A DNA stretch of 26,134 nt, taken from VFJJ01 sp031362415. Its GTDB lineage: Bacteria; Actinomycetota; Acidimicrobiia; IMCC26256; VFJJ01. Below, one piece after another: positions 7,369 through 14,741 of the stretch (within the stretch, counting starts at the first letter, position 1; the number at the start of each line of letters is the position of its first letter). The stretch covers positions 1 to 26,134 of the forward strand of contig JANLSK010000176.1 of assembly GCA_031362415.1 (NCBI GenBank), in the 5' to 3' direction. Both the position numbers and the translations under genes were made by a program. The notes beneath the pieces were generated by a model. That model did not search any database. It had not been told where the DNA came from and saw only the letters and a program-made list of their open reading frames with translations.

Positions 7369-8199
7369 CTACATCTGCGTGGCCCCGGCGTCGATGGGTA
7401 TGCTCGCACCGGTGATGTAGCGGGCCTCGTCGGAGGCGAGGAACAAGACGGCATTGGTGATGTCGCTGGCCTCGACCCAGGGCACGGGCAGCATGTTCAT
7501 GGCCATGAACGCCTCGGCAGCGTCGTCGAGCGTGGGGGCCTCGAGGTCGGGGCGGAACAGCCCGCGGATCTCGGGGTTGTCGACCATGGCCGTGCTGACG
7601 GTCGTGGGGTGCACCGTGTTCACACGGATCCGATGCGGCGCGAGCTCGTTGGCCAGGCTGCGCATGAGCCCCACGACGCCGTGCTTGGCGGCAGCGTAGT
7701 GGGACAGGTTGAGGAATCCCTTGATGCCCGCCGTGGAGCTGGTGAGGATGATCGAGCCGCCCCGGTCTCCGGCGATGATGTGGGGGATGGCCGCCTTGCA
7801 CGTGTGCCAGACCCCCGTGAGATTGATGTCGATCATCTCCCGCCAGGCCTCGGTGCTGAGGTCGATCGACGGGCCCGACGAGGCGATCCCGGCGTTGCCG
7901 CAGATGATGTCGAGGCGCCCGAGCTCGGCGACGCCGGCATCGACTGCCGCCTTGGTGGCCTCGTAGTCGCGAACATCGGCCTGGGTGGCGATGATGCGGC
8001 GGTCGAGCTTCTCGACGAGCGCCACGGTCTCGGCGAGGTCGTCCGCCGAAGACATGGCGTACGACACCGTGTCGACCCGGGCACAGATATCGGTCGCGAT
8101 GATGTCGGCTCCTTCCTCGGCGAACCTCACCGCGTGGCTGCGGCCTTGCCCGCGCCCGGCGCCGGTGATGAAAGCGACCTTGCCATCGAGCCGTCCCAT
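7369..8199 (-). CDS. Mycofactocin-type SDR family oxidoreductase
   Basis: A 276-aa short-chain dehydrogenase. Seen: the nucleotide loop TGAGRGQG at 12-19, NAG 102-104, catalytic Ser in LTSSTAG (154/155), Y168 and K172 in YAAAKHG. The N-terminal GRLDGKVAFITGAGRGQGR, the insertion around 41-60 containing ADDLAETVALVE, and NELAPHRIRVNTVHPT match the mycofactocin-coupled SDR subfamily (carveol-dehydrogenase-like). Its members hold NAD tightly and hand electrons to the redox peptide mycofactocin. Likely an alcohol or hydroxysteroid/terpenol dehydrogenase acting after the P450s upstream. AGGGGAC sits 5 nt before the ATG. It is the last gene of the minus-strand unit, and a promoter-like pair lies ahead of it at 8279-8308. 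The exact substrate is unknown. Confidence 0.9.
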   Translation of the reverse strand: MGRLDGKVAFITGAGRGQGRSHAVRFAEEGADIIATDICARVDTVSYAMSSADDLAETVALVEKLDRRIIATQADVRDYEATKAAVDAGVAELGRLDIICGNAGIASSGPSIDLSTEAWREMIDINLTGVWHTCKAAIPHIIAGDRGGSIILTSSTAGIKGFLNLSHYAAAKHGVVGLMRSLANELAPHRIRVNTVHPTTVSTAMVDNPEIRGLFRPDLEAPTLDDAAEAFMAMNMLPVPWVEASDITNAVLFLASDEARYITGASIPIDAGATQM

Positions 8200-8278
8200 T
8201 GCTGTCCCCTGTCGCTGGTTGATGTTTCTGAGATCTGCCGAGCGTCGAACGCCCCGAGGTCGCGGCCGAAGCGACAGG

Positions 8279-8308
8279 ACGGTAGACCGGGGTCAGTAGC
8301 CGGTCAAA
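8279..8308 (-). promoter_or_regulatory. Candidate sigma70-like promoter for the SDR
   Basis: Reading the minus strand, TTTGAC (8308-8303) and TACCGT (8284-8279) are 18 bp apart and lie about 80 bp ahead of the SDR start. The -35-like element is embedded in the palindrome CAAACGTTTG (8305-8314), so a regulator bound there could block it. Sequence match only. Confidence 0.35.
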
Positions 8309-8352
8309 CGTTTGGTCGAACGGGCCGAGCCGAGGGTGAACCTCGGTCGAAC
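8302..8352. promoter_or_regulatory. Cluster of three GGTCRAAC motifs with a 10-bp palindrome
   Basis: GGTCAAAC at 8302-8309, GGTCGAAC at 8314-8321 and GGTCGAAC at 8345-8352 lie in the 169-bp gap between the P450 and SDR genes. The first two overlap the perfect palindrome CAAACGTTTG (8305-8314). A fourth copy lies upstream of the P450 at 9601. Possibly binding sites of the local TetR protein or another regulator; this is inference from repetition and position. Confidence 0.4.
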
Positions 8353-8368
8353 CGTCGGGACCGGTGGC

Positions 8369-9574
8369 TCAGGCCGTTGCTTCGCGACTCGCGGCGGCGA
8401 AGGTGAGCTGCACGTTCTTCATGGTGCGCAGCTGGCCCGTCTCGTACGACGGGCTCGTGCCCGGGCGGAGGGTGAACTCGGGGATCCGGCGGAGGAACTC
8501 CTCGACCGTGACTCGCAGCTCCAGGCGGGCCAGGTGCGAGCCGAGGCATCGATGCACGCCCAGCCCGAAGGCGGAGTGCACCACGGTCTCGCGGCGCACG
8601 TCGAGCTTGGTGGGGTTGTCGACGACGTTGGGGTCGCGCGACGCGGCAGCGAAGTTGAGGACGATCCACTCGCCGGCTGCGATGCTCTGGCCGGCGATCT
8701 CGGTGTCGGTCGTCACGGCGCGGGCTACGGCCACCACCGGCGGGAAGAGGCGTACGAACTCCTCGACGGCCTGGGGGATGAGCTGCGGCTCGGCCACCAG
8801 TGCCCGACGATCGTCGTCGTTCAGCGCCAGGTGGTGAAGCGCCCCGGACATCACGTGGGTTGTCGTGGCCAGGCCGCCGAAGACGAGGTCGGTGAGGACG
8901 GAAACCTTGTCCTCCCAAGGGCACGGGGCACCGTCACGGTCGACTCCTGCCACGATCACATCGACCACGTCGCCGCGCGGGTCTTCGTCGCGTCGGCGGG
9001 CGAGATAGTCGCCGAGGAACTCGTAGACCTTCACGAAGCAGGCGGCGCGCTCGTCGAGCGGGCCGAAGGTTCCGGTGTCGATGGTCTGGAAGAGTTCGGG
9101 CAGCTCGTTGATGGGCACCGGGATCAGGCAGTTGAAGAGCACCATGCCGGGGAGCTGCGCAGCGAAGTCGGCCACGAAGTCACACTCGCCCCGCTCGATG
9201 AACCGGTCGATCAGCTCGTTGGCGTACGTGCGCACCGCAGACTCGTACGAGGCGATCTCGGCCGGTCCGAAGAACGGGTTGAGCTTGGTGCGCCACGTGT
9301 CGTGGTACGGCGGGTCGGACTCCTCGGGAAGGATGAGCACCGAGCCCTCGGGCCGGTTCACCTGATACCCCTCGGCGCTGCTGAAGGTCTTCCAGTCCTG
9401 GGCGCACCGGCGCACGTCCTCGTGCCGGTTGACGACCCAGTACCCATGGCCCACGTTGCTGCGCCCGATCGGGCAGGTGGCCACGAGCTCGTCGAGAACC
9501 TCCTCGAAGCGCTCGTTGAACTCCGGGTCCTCGACGTGGAAGTCGGTGCTGAAGTCTCGCTTGAACGAAGCCAT
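8369..9574 (-). CDS. Cytochrome P450 (Ala at the I-helix acid position)
   Basis: A 401-aa soluble bacterial P450. Heme signature FGLGVHRCLG with ligand Cys343; ExxR is E272-F-V-R275. The I-helix reads FGGLATTT (232-239). Aligned by eye to the canonical GGxDT motif, the acid expected at 236 is Ala while the following Thr237 remains, which is unusual because that acid-alcohol pair delivers protons to the iron-oxygen centre. The family hydroxylates or epoxidises hydrophobic substrates using ferredoxin and reductase partners, neither of which is encoded nearby. A strong GGGGGGA lies about 5 nt before the ATG. It follows another P450 gene by 57 bp on the same strand, and its upstream gap carries a GGTCGAAC motif. 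Confidence 0.94.
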   Translation of the reverse strand: MASFKRDFSTDFHVEDPEFNERFEEVLDELVATCPIGRSNVGHGYWVVNRHEDVRRCAQDWKTFSSAEGYQVNRPEGSVLILPEESDPPYHDTWRTKLNPFFGPAEIASYESAVRTYANELIDRFIERGECDFVADFAAQLPGMVLFNCLIPVPINELPELFQTIDTGTFGPLDERAACFVKVYEFLGDYLARRRDEDPRGDVVDVIVAGVDRDGAPCPWEDKVSVLTDLVFGGLATTTHVMSGALHHLALNDDDRRALVAEPQLIPQAVEEFVRLFPPVVAVARAVTTDTEIAGQSIAAGEWIVLNFAAASRDPNVVDNPTKLDVRRETVVHSAFGLGVHRCLGSHLARLELRVTVEEFLRRIPEFTLRPGTSPSYETGQLRTMKNVQLTFAAASREATA

Positions 9575-9600
9575 GACGGTCCCCCCAGGGCATGTGAAAC

Positions 9601-9608
9601 GGTCGAAC
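9601..9608. promoter_or_regulatory. GGTCGAAC motif upstream of the P450
   Basis: The same 8-mer that is repeated at 8314 and 8345, placed 27 bp upstream of the P450 start in the 57-bp gap behind the preceding P450 gene. Position and identity suggest a shared operator; function unproven. Confidence 0.3.
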
Positions 9609-9631
9609 AGAACAGTTATGGGCCCAGCCGC

Positions 9632-10819
9632 TCAGAACGCGACCGGCAGGGTGCGGGCGCCCCTGACCCACAGCGACGGTAGGAACTCGGTCTCGGGCTG
9701 GAGCCGGTGCAGCTCGGGCATGCGCTCGATCACCGCTCCGATGGCGATCTGTGCCATGCGCCGACCGATCGAGGCGCCAGGGCAGTAGTGCGGGCCGTGG
9801 GCGAACGAGAGATGCCCGTCGGTGTTGCGATGGATGTCGAAGCGGTCGGGATCGTCGTAGCGGCGCTCGTCGCGGTTGGCCGAGCTGATGTACGAGAGGA
9901 CGAACGAGCCACCGGGGATGGTGGCGCCGTGCAGCTCGACGTCGCGCATTGCCGTCTGGAACACGAGGTTCACCGGTGAGGTGTGTCGCAGCGTCTCCTC
10001 GACCAGGTTCGGGAGCAGCGCCCGGTCGTCGCGGACCTGGGTGAGCGTGTCGGGATTGTCGAGCAGGGCCAAGAGCGCGCTGGTGATGAGGTGCGACGGG
10101 GTCTCCGAACCTCCGAAGTGCGTGAGCACCACGATGCTGAGCACCTCGAGCGGCGTGAGGATCTCGTCGTCGACCTGGGCCCGGACGAGCATCGAGATGA
10201 AGTCGTCGCCCGGGTCGTCTCGCCGACGGGCGATCTCGCCGGCGAGGTAGTCGCGCAGATGACCGACGCTGGCTCGGATACGGGTGACCTCGACGTCGCT
10301 GAGCGAGGCCCGGTTGGCCGCGTTGAGCAGATCGGCCGTCCAGATCTTGAAGTTCTCACGCTGTGACGGGTCGACGCCGAGCATCTCGGCGGTCACGCTC
10401 ACGGGCACGTAGGCGGCGAAGTCGCTCACGAAGTCGAACTCGCGGCCTCGGGCGACGATGTCATCGATGAGGTCGTTCACGATGGCGTTCACCTTGGGCT
10501 CCATGGCCCGGGTGATCGACGGGAGGAATCCCTGGGCCGCGAGCTTGCGCAGCCGGGTGTGCTCGGGCGGGTCGAGCGTGATGATCGACGGCACCTCGGG
10601 GACGGGGTCGAGGTCGCCGAATGCCAGGGCGATGAAATCCTTGGCCGAGAAGACTTCGGGGTGCGCAAAGGTGTTGCGGCAGTCTTCGTAGCGGGTGATC
10701 GCGTAGGCCTGGAGCGGCTCCACGAAGAACACCGGCGCGTCGTCGCGCAGCCGGCGGTAGAACGGGTACGGGTCGCGCTGCACCTCGGCGCTCGTCGGAT
10801 CGAACGTGACGCTCGTCAT
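9632..10819 (-). CDS. Cytochrome P450
   Basis: A 395-aa soluble P450. Seen: substrate-side motif ITLDPPEHTRLRKLAAQGF, I-helix FGGSETP with acid-alcohol pair E239-T240, ExxR E275-T-L-R278, and heme loop FAHGPHYCPG with ligand Cys346. This differs from the usual FGxGxHxCxG by Ala at the second position and has Pro after the Cys. The start ATG overlaps the stop of the TetR gene by 4 nt (ATGA), so translation is coupled, and GGGGGGACCG directly precedes it. Expected role: monooxygenation of a hydrophobic substrate. Its partner P450 follows after 57 bp. Redox partners are not in the window. Confidence 0.94.
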   Translation of the reverse strand: MTSVTFDPTSAEVQRDPYPFYRRLRDDAPVFFVEPLQAYAITRYEDCRNTFAHPEVFSAKDFIALAFGDLDPVPEVPSIITLDPPEHTRLRKLAAQGFLPSITRAMEPKVNAIVNDLIDDIVARGREFDFVSDFAAYVPVSVTAEMLGVDPSQRENFKIWTADLLNAANRASLSDVEVTRIRASVGHLRDYLAGEIARRRDDPGDDFISMLVRAQVDDEILTPLEVLSIVVLTHFGGSETPSHLITSALLALLDNPDTLTQVRDDRALLPNLVEETLRHTSPVNLVFQTAMRDVELHGATIPGGSFVLSYISSANRDERRYDDPDRFDIHRNTDGHLSFAHGPHYCPGASIGRRMAQIAIGAVIERMPELHRLQPETEFLPSLWVRGARTLPVAF

Positions 10820-11514
10820 CGGTCCCCCCGGACACGTCCGACCTGGCCGACCCGGGTTCGGGTGCGTGTCGTCGTGGCCCGCAGCCTACCGTGATTTCGG
10901 GAATCGTCAATACCGTTACTGAGGCTGGCAGCCATCACGGCGTCGATGGCCACGTCGAGCACCCGGGCCAGCAACGGCACCACATGGGGAGCAACATCCT
11001 CCCTGATCACGAGCGACCGGTGCACCAGGAGGCTGGGGCCCAGGTCGGCGAGGAGGCTCACCACCTCGGGATCGGCACCGGGGCCCAGGCGGTGCTCCAC
11101 GTACGTGCGGAGCGCGCGTCGGTAGGGCTCGATCGAGCGCTCCCGCACGGCTGCGGCCACGTTGGCGTCGTTGGCCATGGCGTTGATGAGCCCGGGGTAG
11201 AACGGTCGCTCCGGGCCCATGAGTGTGGCGTGGAGGCGCTCGAACACCTGGAGGTGACTGGGACGCAGCGGATCGTCGGGCTCGGCGCTGGTGTCGAGCA
11301 GCACCCCGATGGCCGCAGCCACGAGCTCGGATCGCGACGGCCACCGTCGGTAGATGGTCGACAGGCCCACGCCGGCCCTCCGGGCCACCGCGGCGACGGT
11401 GAGCTGATCGAAACCGACCTCGGCGAAGAGCGCGATCGTGGCATCGATGATGGCGGCGTCGCGACTGCGGTCGAGGGGCCGACCGGGTCGGCGCGAAGGT
11501 GTTCCCATGGCCAT
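10816..11514 (-). CDS. TetR/AcrR family transcriptional regulator
   Basis: A 232-aa one-component regulator. The N-terminal helix-turn-helix spans about 20-60 (LTVAAVARRAGVGLSTIYRRWPSRSELV is the recognition region) and is followed by a helical ligand-binding domain. The family represses neighbouring genes until a small hydrophobic ligand binds. Context fits local control: its stop overlaps the start of the P450 it precedes, and it is divergent from another P450 across 108 bp. ATG 11514 and ATG 11508 are both possible starts. The C-terminal 25 residues are Arg/Thr-rich, probably because the gene is read into the ribosome-binding site of the next gene. Confidence 0.93.
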   Translation of the reverse strand: MAMGTPSRRPGRPLDRSRDAAIIDATIALFAEVGFDQLTVAAVARRAGVGLSTIYRRWPSRSELVAAAIGVLLDTSAEPDDPLRPSHLQVFERLHATLMGPERPFYPGLINAMANDANVAAAVRERSIEPYRRALRTYVEHRLGPGADPEVVSLLADLGPSLLVHRSLVIREDVAPHVVPLLARVLDVAIDAVMAASLSNGIDDSRNHGRLRATTTRTRTRVGQVGRVRGDR

Positions 11515-11622
11515 GGTGACGCTAGCGGTCAGCCGCTCCCGGCCCGGTGTACGCGCTCCGACGGGGACGGGACCACGTGGGGAAGTGGCGCAGGGCGCCG
11601 ATCGTCACCGAAGCTCGCGGTC
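11515..11622. promoter_or_regulatory. Divergent promoter region between TetR and P450 genes
   Basis: This 108-bp gap must carry both promoters. It contains two small symmetrical sequences: AGCGGTCAGCCGCT at 11524-11537 (5-bp arms, 10 nt from the TetR start) and the perfect 8-bp palindrome CCACGTGG at 11573-11580. Either could be a TetR-family operator, but both are shorter than usual. No clear -10/-35 pair is seen. Confidence 0.4.
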
Positions 11623-12957
11623 ATGACGGAGCCTCCGGAACACGGTGAGATGGCTGACGCGGCTGACACGACCCTGAGCGTGGGCTACAACCCCTTCGAC
11701 CCGGAACAGGTGGACCGGCAAGAGGAGATCCTGCCGGCGCTGCGGAGGGAGTGTCCCGTCGCCGAGCTCATGCCGGGGGTGTTCTACATCACGCGCCATG
11801 AGGAGCTCACGGCGGTCAGCCGTGACGCCGAGCGGTTCAACCAGGCGCCATTCCGGCCGCTCGACGAGGACACGCGGCGGCCTGACGAGCTCCAGCTCGG
11901 TGAGTCGAACCCGCCCGGCCACACCCGAGTGCGCAAGATCTTCCAGTCGGTGCTCAGCCCGCCCCGGATACGAGCGATCGAGCCCCGGATCGCCCGCGTC
12001 TGCACGGAGCTGGTCGACGCGTTCGCCTCCCAGGGCTCCGCCGACCTCATCGCCGAGCTCGGACGGCCCTTGCCCGCACAGGTGATCGGGCACCTGGCCG
12101 GCATCCCCGAGGCCGACCGTGGCTACCTCCACACCTACTCCGACCTCGTCGTGGCCAGCACGCAGGAGCAGGATCCGGTGCTGCGTCAGGTGGCGGAGGA
12201 CAGCCTGGCCGGCTTCGACGCGCACCTGCTCGAGCTGATCCGTGAACGGCGCTCGTCGACGAGCCGTCCCGACGACGCCCTGAGCGCGTTCGTCGACTAC
12301 CGCGACGACGACAGCGTGGCCCTGTCGGACGAGAAGATCCTGCTGCACCTGTCGAAGGACATGATCACCGGCGGCATCGACACCACCACCCATCTCGTCG
12401 GAAACCTCTTCTACGACCTGGCGATCACGCCGGAGCTGTACGAGCGCATCCGTGCCGATCGGTCACTCGTGCCCGCGGCCGTGGAGGAGTCGCTGCGTCG
12501 GCGCCCGGTGGTGAGCTGCCTGTTCCGGCGTCCGCCCGTCGACACCGAGATCGCCGGGACGGCCATCCCCGCCGGTTCGGTGGTGGTGCTGGGGTACGCC
12601 TCGGCGAACCATGACGAGGCGGTGTTCCCGCACCCCGAGGTGTTCGACGTCGACCGCGGCGAATCGCTCCGCCGCCAGCTCGGGTTCGGCTGGGGCGTCC
12701 ATCTCTGCGTGGGCGCTTCGTTGGCCCGCCTCGAAGGCGCGCACGTGCTGAATGCGGTGCTCGATCGCTGCGCGAATCTGCGACTGGCTCCGGGCTTCGA
12801 TTACGAGCGAGTGCGGTTCTTCATGATGCGGGGCCCGGTTCGCCTCGATGTGGAGTTCGATCCGGTCCCCCAACCGCAGCCAACGCCGCCTCCGCCCCAT
12901 GCTGGCGTGCACCCCACGCCGGGTGGCTCCGACGGCACCGCAGGCGTGACACCGTGA
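11623..12957 (+). CDS. Cytochrome P450
   Basis: A 444-aa soluble P450. I-helix MITGGIDTTTHLVG with canonical D253-T254, ExxR E289-S-L-R292, heme loop FGWGVHLCVG with ligand Cys362. The open frame runs upstream through the TetR gene region, but the P450 fold starts after ATG 11623; ATG 11650 is an alternative, and neither has a strong ribosome site. After the last conserved strand the protein carries an unusual Pro-rich tail of about 30 residues (PVPQPQPTPPPPHAGVHPTP). Its TGA overlaps the GTG of the next gene by 4 nt, so the two are translationally coupled. Likely controlled by the divergent TetR protein. Confidence 0.94.
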   Translation: MTEPPEHGEMADAADTTLSVGYNPFDPEQVDRQEEILPALRRECPVAELMPGVFYITRHEELTAVSRDAERFNQAPFRPLDEDTRRPDELQLGESNPPGHTRVRKIFQSVLSPPRIRAIEPRIARVCTELVDAFASQGSADLIAELGRPLPAQVIGHLAGIPEADRGYLHTYSDLVVASTQEQDPVLRQVAEDSLAGFDAHLLELIRERRSSTSRPDDALSAFVDYRDDDSVALSDEKILLHLSKDMITGGIDTTTHLVGNLFYDLAITPELYERIRADRSLVPAAVEESLRRRPVVSCLFRRPPVDTEIAGTAIPAGSVVVLGYASANHDEAVFPHPEVFDVDRGESLRRQLGFGWGVHLCVGASLARLEGAHVLNAVLDRCANLRLAPGFDYERVRFFMMRGPVRLDVEFDPVPQPQPTPPPPHAGVHPTPGGSDGTAGVTP

Positions 12958-13673
12958 CCGAGTTGCTGTACCTACGCGATGCGTACCTGGGTGCGTTCGA
13001 CGCCATGGTCGTCGACGTCCGCGTCCACGACGACGAGACGGTCGGCGTCGCGCTTGATCGCACGGCCTTCTATCCCACCGGTGGGGGGCAGCCGCACGAC
13101 ACGGGAGTGCTCGACGGTCGGGCCGTCATCAACGTCGGCAAGGATGGCGAGACGGCATGGCACACGGTGACCGACGGCGCCGGACTCGTCGTGGGTTCGA
13201 CCGTCCACGGCGAGATCGACTGGATACGGCGTCATCGCCTGATGCGCACGCACTCTGCCCTGCACGTCCTCGGGGGGGTGGTGTGGAATCGATGGGGCGC
13301 GCTGGCGACGGGGAACAACATGGAACCGCTCAGCGCCCGCATCGACTACGAGTTCGATCCGCTCCCTGAGGGCTTCGCCCGCGACCTCGAACAAGCGATC
13401 AATCAGGAGATCGCGCTCGACCGGCGCATCGAGATCTCGTTCCTCCCGACGGCGGCGGCCGCCGTCGATCCCGACCTCATCCGCACCAAGGCGAACCTCA
13501 TTCCCGGGTGGGTGACCGACGTGCGCGTGGTCGACATCGTGGGCCTCGACAAGCAGACCGACGGCGGGACGCACGTTCGCTCCACGGGCGAGATCGGGGT
13601 GGTGAGGGTCGTCAAGACCGAGTCGAAGGGCAAGGGGAACAAGCGGATCCGCATCGAGATCGTCGACGCCTGA
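12954..13673 (+). CDS. AlaX-like alanyl-tRNA editing protein
   Basis: A 239-aa protein like the stand-alone editing domain of alanyl-tRNA synthetase. It would hydrolyse mischarged Ser- or Gly-tRNA(Ala). Seen: FYPTGGGQPHDTG at 39-51, the zinc motif HxxxH as H100-SAL-H104, and TDGGTHVRSTGEIG at 202-215. The usual second zinc motif is CGGTH; here Cys is Asp (D203...H207). Asp may still bind metal, or the activity may be altered. It has a GTG start overlapping the P450 stop by 4 nt. Such coupling of a tRNA-editing homologue to a P450 is unexpected. The C-terminal SKGKGNKRIRIEI is the normal family ending. A tRNA role is inferred from family only. Confidence 0.88.
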   Translation: MTELLYLRDAYLGAFDAMVVDVRVHDDETVGVALDRTAFYPTGGGQPHDTGVLDGRAVINVGKDGETAWHTVTDGAGLVVGSTVHGEIDWIRRHRLMRTHSALHVLGGVVWNRWGALATGNNMEPLSARIDYEFDPLPEGFARDLEQAINQEIALDRRIEISFLPTAAAAVDPDLIRTKANLIPGWVTDVRVVDIVGLDKQTDGGTHVRSTGEIGVVRVVKTESKGKGNKRIRIEIVDA

Positions 13674-13700
13674 GCTCCGGCGGGCGCTCCGACCGACCGA

Positions 13701-14741
13701 TCACAGTCCCGACAGGAAACCCAGCAGTGCGGCGTTGAACTCGGCGGGGCGCTCCTGTTGGATCCAGTGCCCGCAACCGTCGAACCAGACCGCGCCGCGG
13801 AGGTCGGGAACGTCGGCGCGCATGGCCTCGACCGCTGCCGGGTCGGTGCCGAACACCACGTCGTGCTCGGCCCCCACGAACAACGCGGGCTGGTGTATCT
13901 GCTGCCCGGCGAAGGGCGCCATCAGCTCGGCCGTGAGATCGATGCAGCGATACCAGTTGATCCCACCGCGGAACGTGCCGTGATGGGCGAACTCGGCGGT
14001 GAAGACGTCGAGATCGTGCTCGCTCAGCCACGGAGGCAGGCTTGCGGGCACGCGGAGGCAGTCGCCCCAGCGCTTCGCAGCGGTGTTCCAGAACCGGAAG
14101 TCGGCGCGCGGGATGTCGCCCGAGAGCGAGTAGAGCACGCTCCGTAACGTGGCTCGGAGATCGGCGTCGAGCTCGGCCTCGGCCACGCCTTCCTCCTGAA
14201 AGTACAGGACGTAGAAGAACCCGTCCGGGCCGACGGCCGTCCGCAGCATCTCGGTGGGACGGACGCCGTCCTGGCTGACACCGTTGAACTTGACGCTCAC
14301 GCCCACCACCGCAGCGAAGCGATCGGGGCGCAGCAGGGCGCAGTTCCATGCGACGGGTCCGCCCCAGTCGTGGCCCACGACACAGGCCGCTTGTTCGCAG
14401 CCGAGGGCGTCGAGCAGACCCACCATGTCGCCGACGAGGTGCAGCTGCGTATACGAGCGCACGTCGGCCGGGGCGTCGGTCTGGCCGTACCCCCGCTGGG
14501 ACGGAGCCACGACGTGGTAGCCGGCCGCGGCCAGGTGGGCGAACTGGTGGCGCCACGAGTACCAGCTCTCGGGAAACCCATGGCACAACAGGACGAGCGG
14601 GCGGTGAGCCTCACCGTCGGCGGGCGCTCCGGCTTCGGCGATGTGCATGCGGATGCCGTTCGTGTCGACGAAGCGGTGCGTGACACCCGAGAGATCGGCC
14701 TCGGGCGTCGGGCCCGGGTGCCGACTCCCGGGCCCGCTCAC
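13701..14741 (-). CDS. Epoxide-hydrolase-like alpha/beta hydrolase
   Basis: A 346-aa alpha/beta-hydrolase. Seen: oxyanion motif HGFPESW (54-60), nucleophile D125 in VGHDWGG, candidate lid tyrosines near 178-180 (FYVLYF) and 264 (NWYR), the acid near D294 (AEHD) and catalytic H325 in GCGHWIQQERP. An Asp nucleophile with lid Tyr residues is typical of soluble epoxide hydrolases (EphA-like), which open epoxides to diols; haloalkane dehalogenase is less likely. A P450 in the neighbourhood could supply the epoxide. The GTG start overlaps the stop of the SDR gene by 4 nt, so the pair is translationally coupled. It is convergent with the AlaX-like gene, 27 bp apart. Confidence 0.9.
   Translation of the reverse strand: MSGPGSRHPGPTPEADLSGVTHRFVDTNGIRMHIAEAGAPADGEAHRPLVLLCHGFPESWYSWRHQFAHLAAAGYHVVAPSQRGYGQTDAPADVRSYTQLHLVGDMVGLLDALGCEQAACVVGHDWGGPVAWNCALLRPDRFAAVVGVSVKFNGVSQDGVRPTEMLRTAVGPDGFFYVLYFQEEGVAEAELDADLRATLRSVLYSLSGDIPRADFRFWNTAAKRWGDCLRVPASLPPWLSEHDLDVFTAEFAHHGTFRGGINWYRCIDLTAELMAPFAGQQIHQPALFVGAEHDVVFGTDPAAVEAMRADVPDLRGAVWFDGCGHWIQQERPAEFNAALLGFLSGL

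Noticed and set aside
8312..9682. 456-aa plus-strand frame opposite the P450 gene
   Set aside because: Antisense shadow of a clear P450; no recognisable protein features.
11515..11610. GGTGACG (11515) and CGTCACC (11604) as a paired operator
   Set aside because: Only seven bases each and more than 80 bp apart; likely chance.
10891..11622. N-terminal extension of the third P450 through the TetR region
   Set aside because: Lies antisense to a clear TetR gene; the P450 fold starts after 11623.
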